The notes under the pieces are model-generated. The model was not told the DNA's origin. It worked only from the letters and a program-made list of their open reading frames with translations, and made no database searches. Of a stretch of DNA of 5,054 bases, positions 4,153 through 5,054 are shown in pieces. The stretch's first letter is position 1; every line of letters starts with the position of its first letter. Source of the stretch: JAWVEV01 sp033856535. Its GTDB lineage: Bacteria; Actinomycetota; Thermoleophilia; Miltoncostaeales; Miltoncostaeaceae. The DNA lies in NCBI GenBank assembly GCA_033856535.1, contig JAWVEV010000152.1:1-5054 (forward strand). The letters run 5' to 3'. The position numbers and the translations under genes are program-made.

Positions 4153-5054
4153 TCTCCCTGGCGTTCTCGGCGAGGAAGCGCAGGAGCTCGGTGGACGCGT
4201 CGGGGCCGCGGGGGTCGGTGTGGGACCCCTCCGCGTTGCCACCGAACCAGGCGTGGCCGCCGCCGTGGACGATCCAGCGCTCGACGCGCGGCCGGCCGTC
4301 CGCGCCGGGGTAGACGGTACGCGTGTAGGCGTGGCCGCCCGGGACCCGGCCACGCGTCGTCGTCGCGCCCTCCGCCGCCGCCCCGGTCGCGCGGAGACCC
4401 TGCTCGACCAGGCCGTCCGCGTTCGCCCGATCCACGATCCCGTCACGATCGCCGTGGAACACGATCATCGGGATGCCGCCGCCGGGCGCCCCGGGGCGCG
4501 GGGAGGCGCCCCGGCTCATCGCCGCGAGCGCCGACGGCAGGTCGTGCGCGCCGGCGTAGGAGAGCCCGGAGTGGATCGCCGCGGCGGCGTAGAGCTCCGG
4601 GTAGGTGGCGCCCATCACGGCCGCCATGGCGCCGCCCGCCGAGAACCCGGCCACGCCGACGCGGCCGGCGTCGACCGCATGCTCCTCCATCACCCGACGC
4701 GTGATCCCGGCGATCAGGGACGGCTCTCCCTCCCCGCGCACCTGGTCGCGCGGCTCGAACCAGTTCCAGTAGCCCATCGCGTTGGCCGACCGCGACTGCT
4801 CGGGGTACGCCACGAGGAACCCCTCGCGCTCGGCGAGCTCGTTCAGGCGGGTCCCGATCGCGACGTCCATCGGGTATTGCCCGCCCCCGTGGAGCATCAC
4901 CACCAACGGCAGGGATGCGCCGCCGCGGCCGGCCGGGACGTAGAGCTTGTAGGTCCGCGTGCCGGCGGGGCCGGTGAAGGCGCCGTCGACGAACCGCCCG
5001 GGCCAGCGCGGGACCGGGCCGCGGTCGATGTCCTCCGGGCGCAGGCGCCGCGGC
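4148..5054 (-). CDS. PHB-depolymerase-family extracellular-type esterase (5' end outside window)
   Basis: The frame stays open from the TGA at 4148-4150 to the right edge, giving 301 visible residues. The apparent internal start (TTG at 4904-4906) is only an ORF-calling artefact, because family-typical sequence continues upstream: GRFVDGAFTGPAGTRTYKLY, then VPAG. Counting from the window edge, the alpha/beta-hydrolase features are VVMLHGGGQ (51-59, oxyanion region), YWNWFEPRDQVRGEGEPSLI (95-114), GFSAGGAMAAVM (136-148) with Ser138 as nucleophile, FHGDRDGIVD (199-208) with Asp204 as likely acid, and HGGGHAWFGG (263-272) with His267. This order matches the short-chain polyhydroxybutyrate depolymerase/LpqC-like esterase family (TIGR01840 type). 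Related feruloyl or acetylxylan esterases are an alternative, and the substrate is not settled by sequence. No binding domain follows the catalytic core. No cysteine occurs in the visible part, so the disulfide seen in many relatives is absent. A signal peptide, if present, lies beyond the edge. Convergent with the lipoprotein gene. Confidence 0.92.
   Translation of the reverse strand, partial: PRRLRPEDIDRGPVPRWPGRFVDGAFTGPAGTRTYKLYVPAGRGGASLPLVVMLHGGGQYPMDVAIGTRLNELAEREGFLVAYPEQSRSANAMGYWNWFEPRDQVRGEGEPSLIAGITRRVMEEHAVDAGRVGVAGFSAGGAMAAVMGATYPELYAAAAIHSGLSYAGAHDLPSALAAMSRGASPRPGAPGGGIPMIVFHGDRDGIVDRANADGLVEQGLRATGAAAEGATTTRGRVPGGHAYTRTVYPGADGRPRVERWIVHGGGHAWFGGNAEGSHTDPRGPDASTELLRFLAENARES

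Overview
The window is very GC-rich. Almost every codon in the real genes ends in G or C, and Shine-Dalgarno sites are strong (GGAGG type). Together with the protein families seen, this points to a high-GC actinobacterium. The second and fourth genes resemble secreted families I associate with Thermoleophilia/Solirubrobacterales, but that placement is inference. I see no transposase, integrase, phage gene, CRISPR array, rRNA or tRNA. It reads as ordinary chromosomal sequence.

Layout. Five main genes lie in strictly alternating orientation (-, +, -, +, -), giving two divergent control regions and two convergent junctions. 29-313 (-) is a 94-residue ferredoxin-like-fold protein. 314-512 is a divergent intergenic region holding two small inverted repeats and a CTCATC direct repeat. 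513-1382 (+) is a secreted protein of a recognisable but uncharacterised family. 1289-2296 (-) is a PLP-dependent threonine/serine dehydratase that overlaps the previous gene tail to tail by 94 bases. 2297-2590 is a second divergent control region with three closely spaced inverted repeats. 2591-2805 (+) appears to be a short gene broken by a frame change, whose stop overlaps the next start as ATGA. 2802-4136 (+) is a lipoprotein that looks like a beta-propeller. 4148 to the right edge (-) is a PHB-depolymerase-family esterase whose 5' end lies outside the window.

How the genes work together. No multi-gene pathway is evident. Only the small broken gene and the lipoprotein look like one transcription unit. 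The dehydratase would turn threonine or serine into a 2-oxo acid and ammonia in the cytoplasm. The secreted protein and the lipoprotein act outside the membrane, and the esterase would hydrolyse ester substrates. Their adjacency does not by itself imply a shared job.

The points most worth a second look are the frame-disrupted small gene coupled to the lipoprotein, the three-dyad cluster upstream of the dehydratase, and the long convergent overlap at 1289-1382. I found no convincing new multi-component system.
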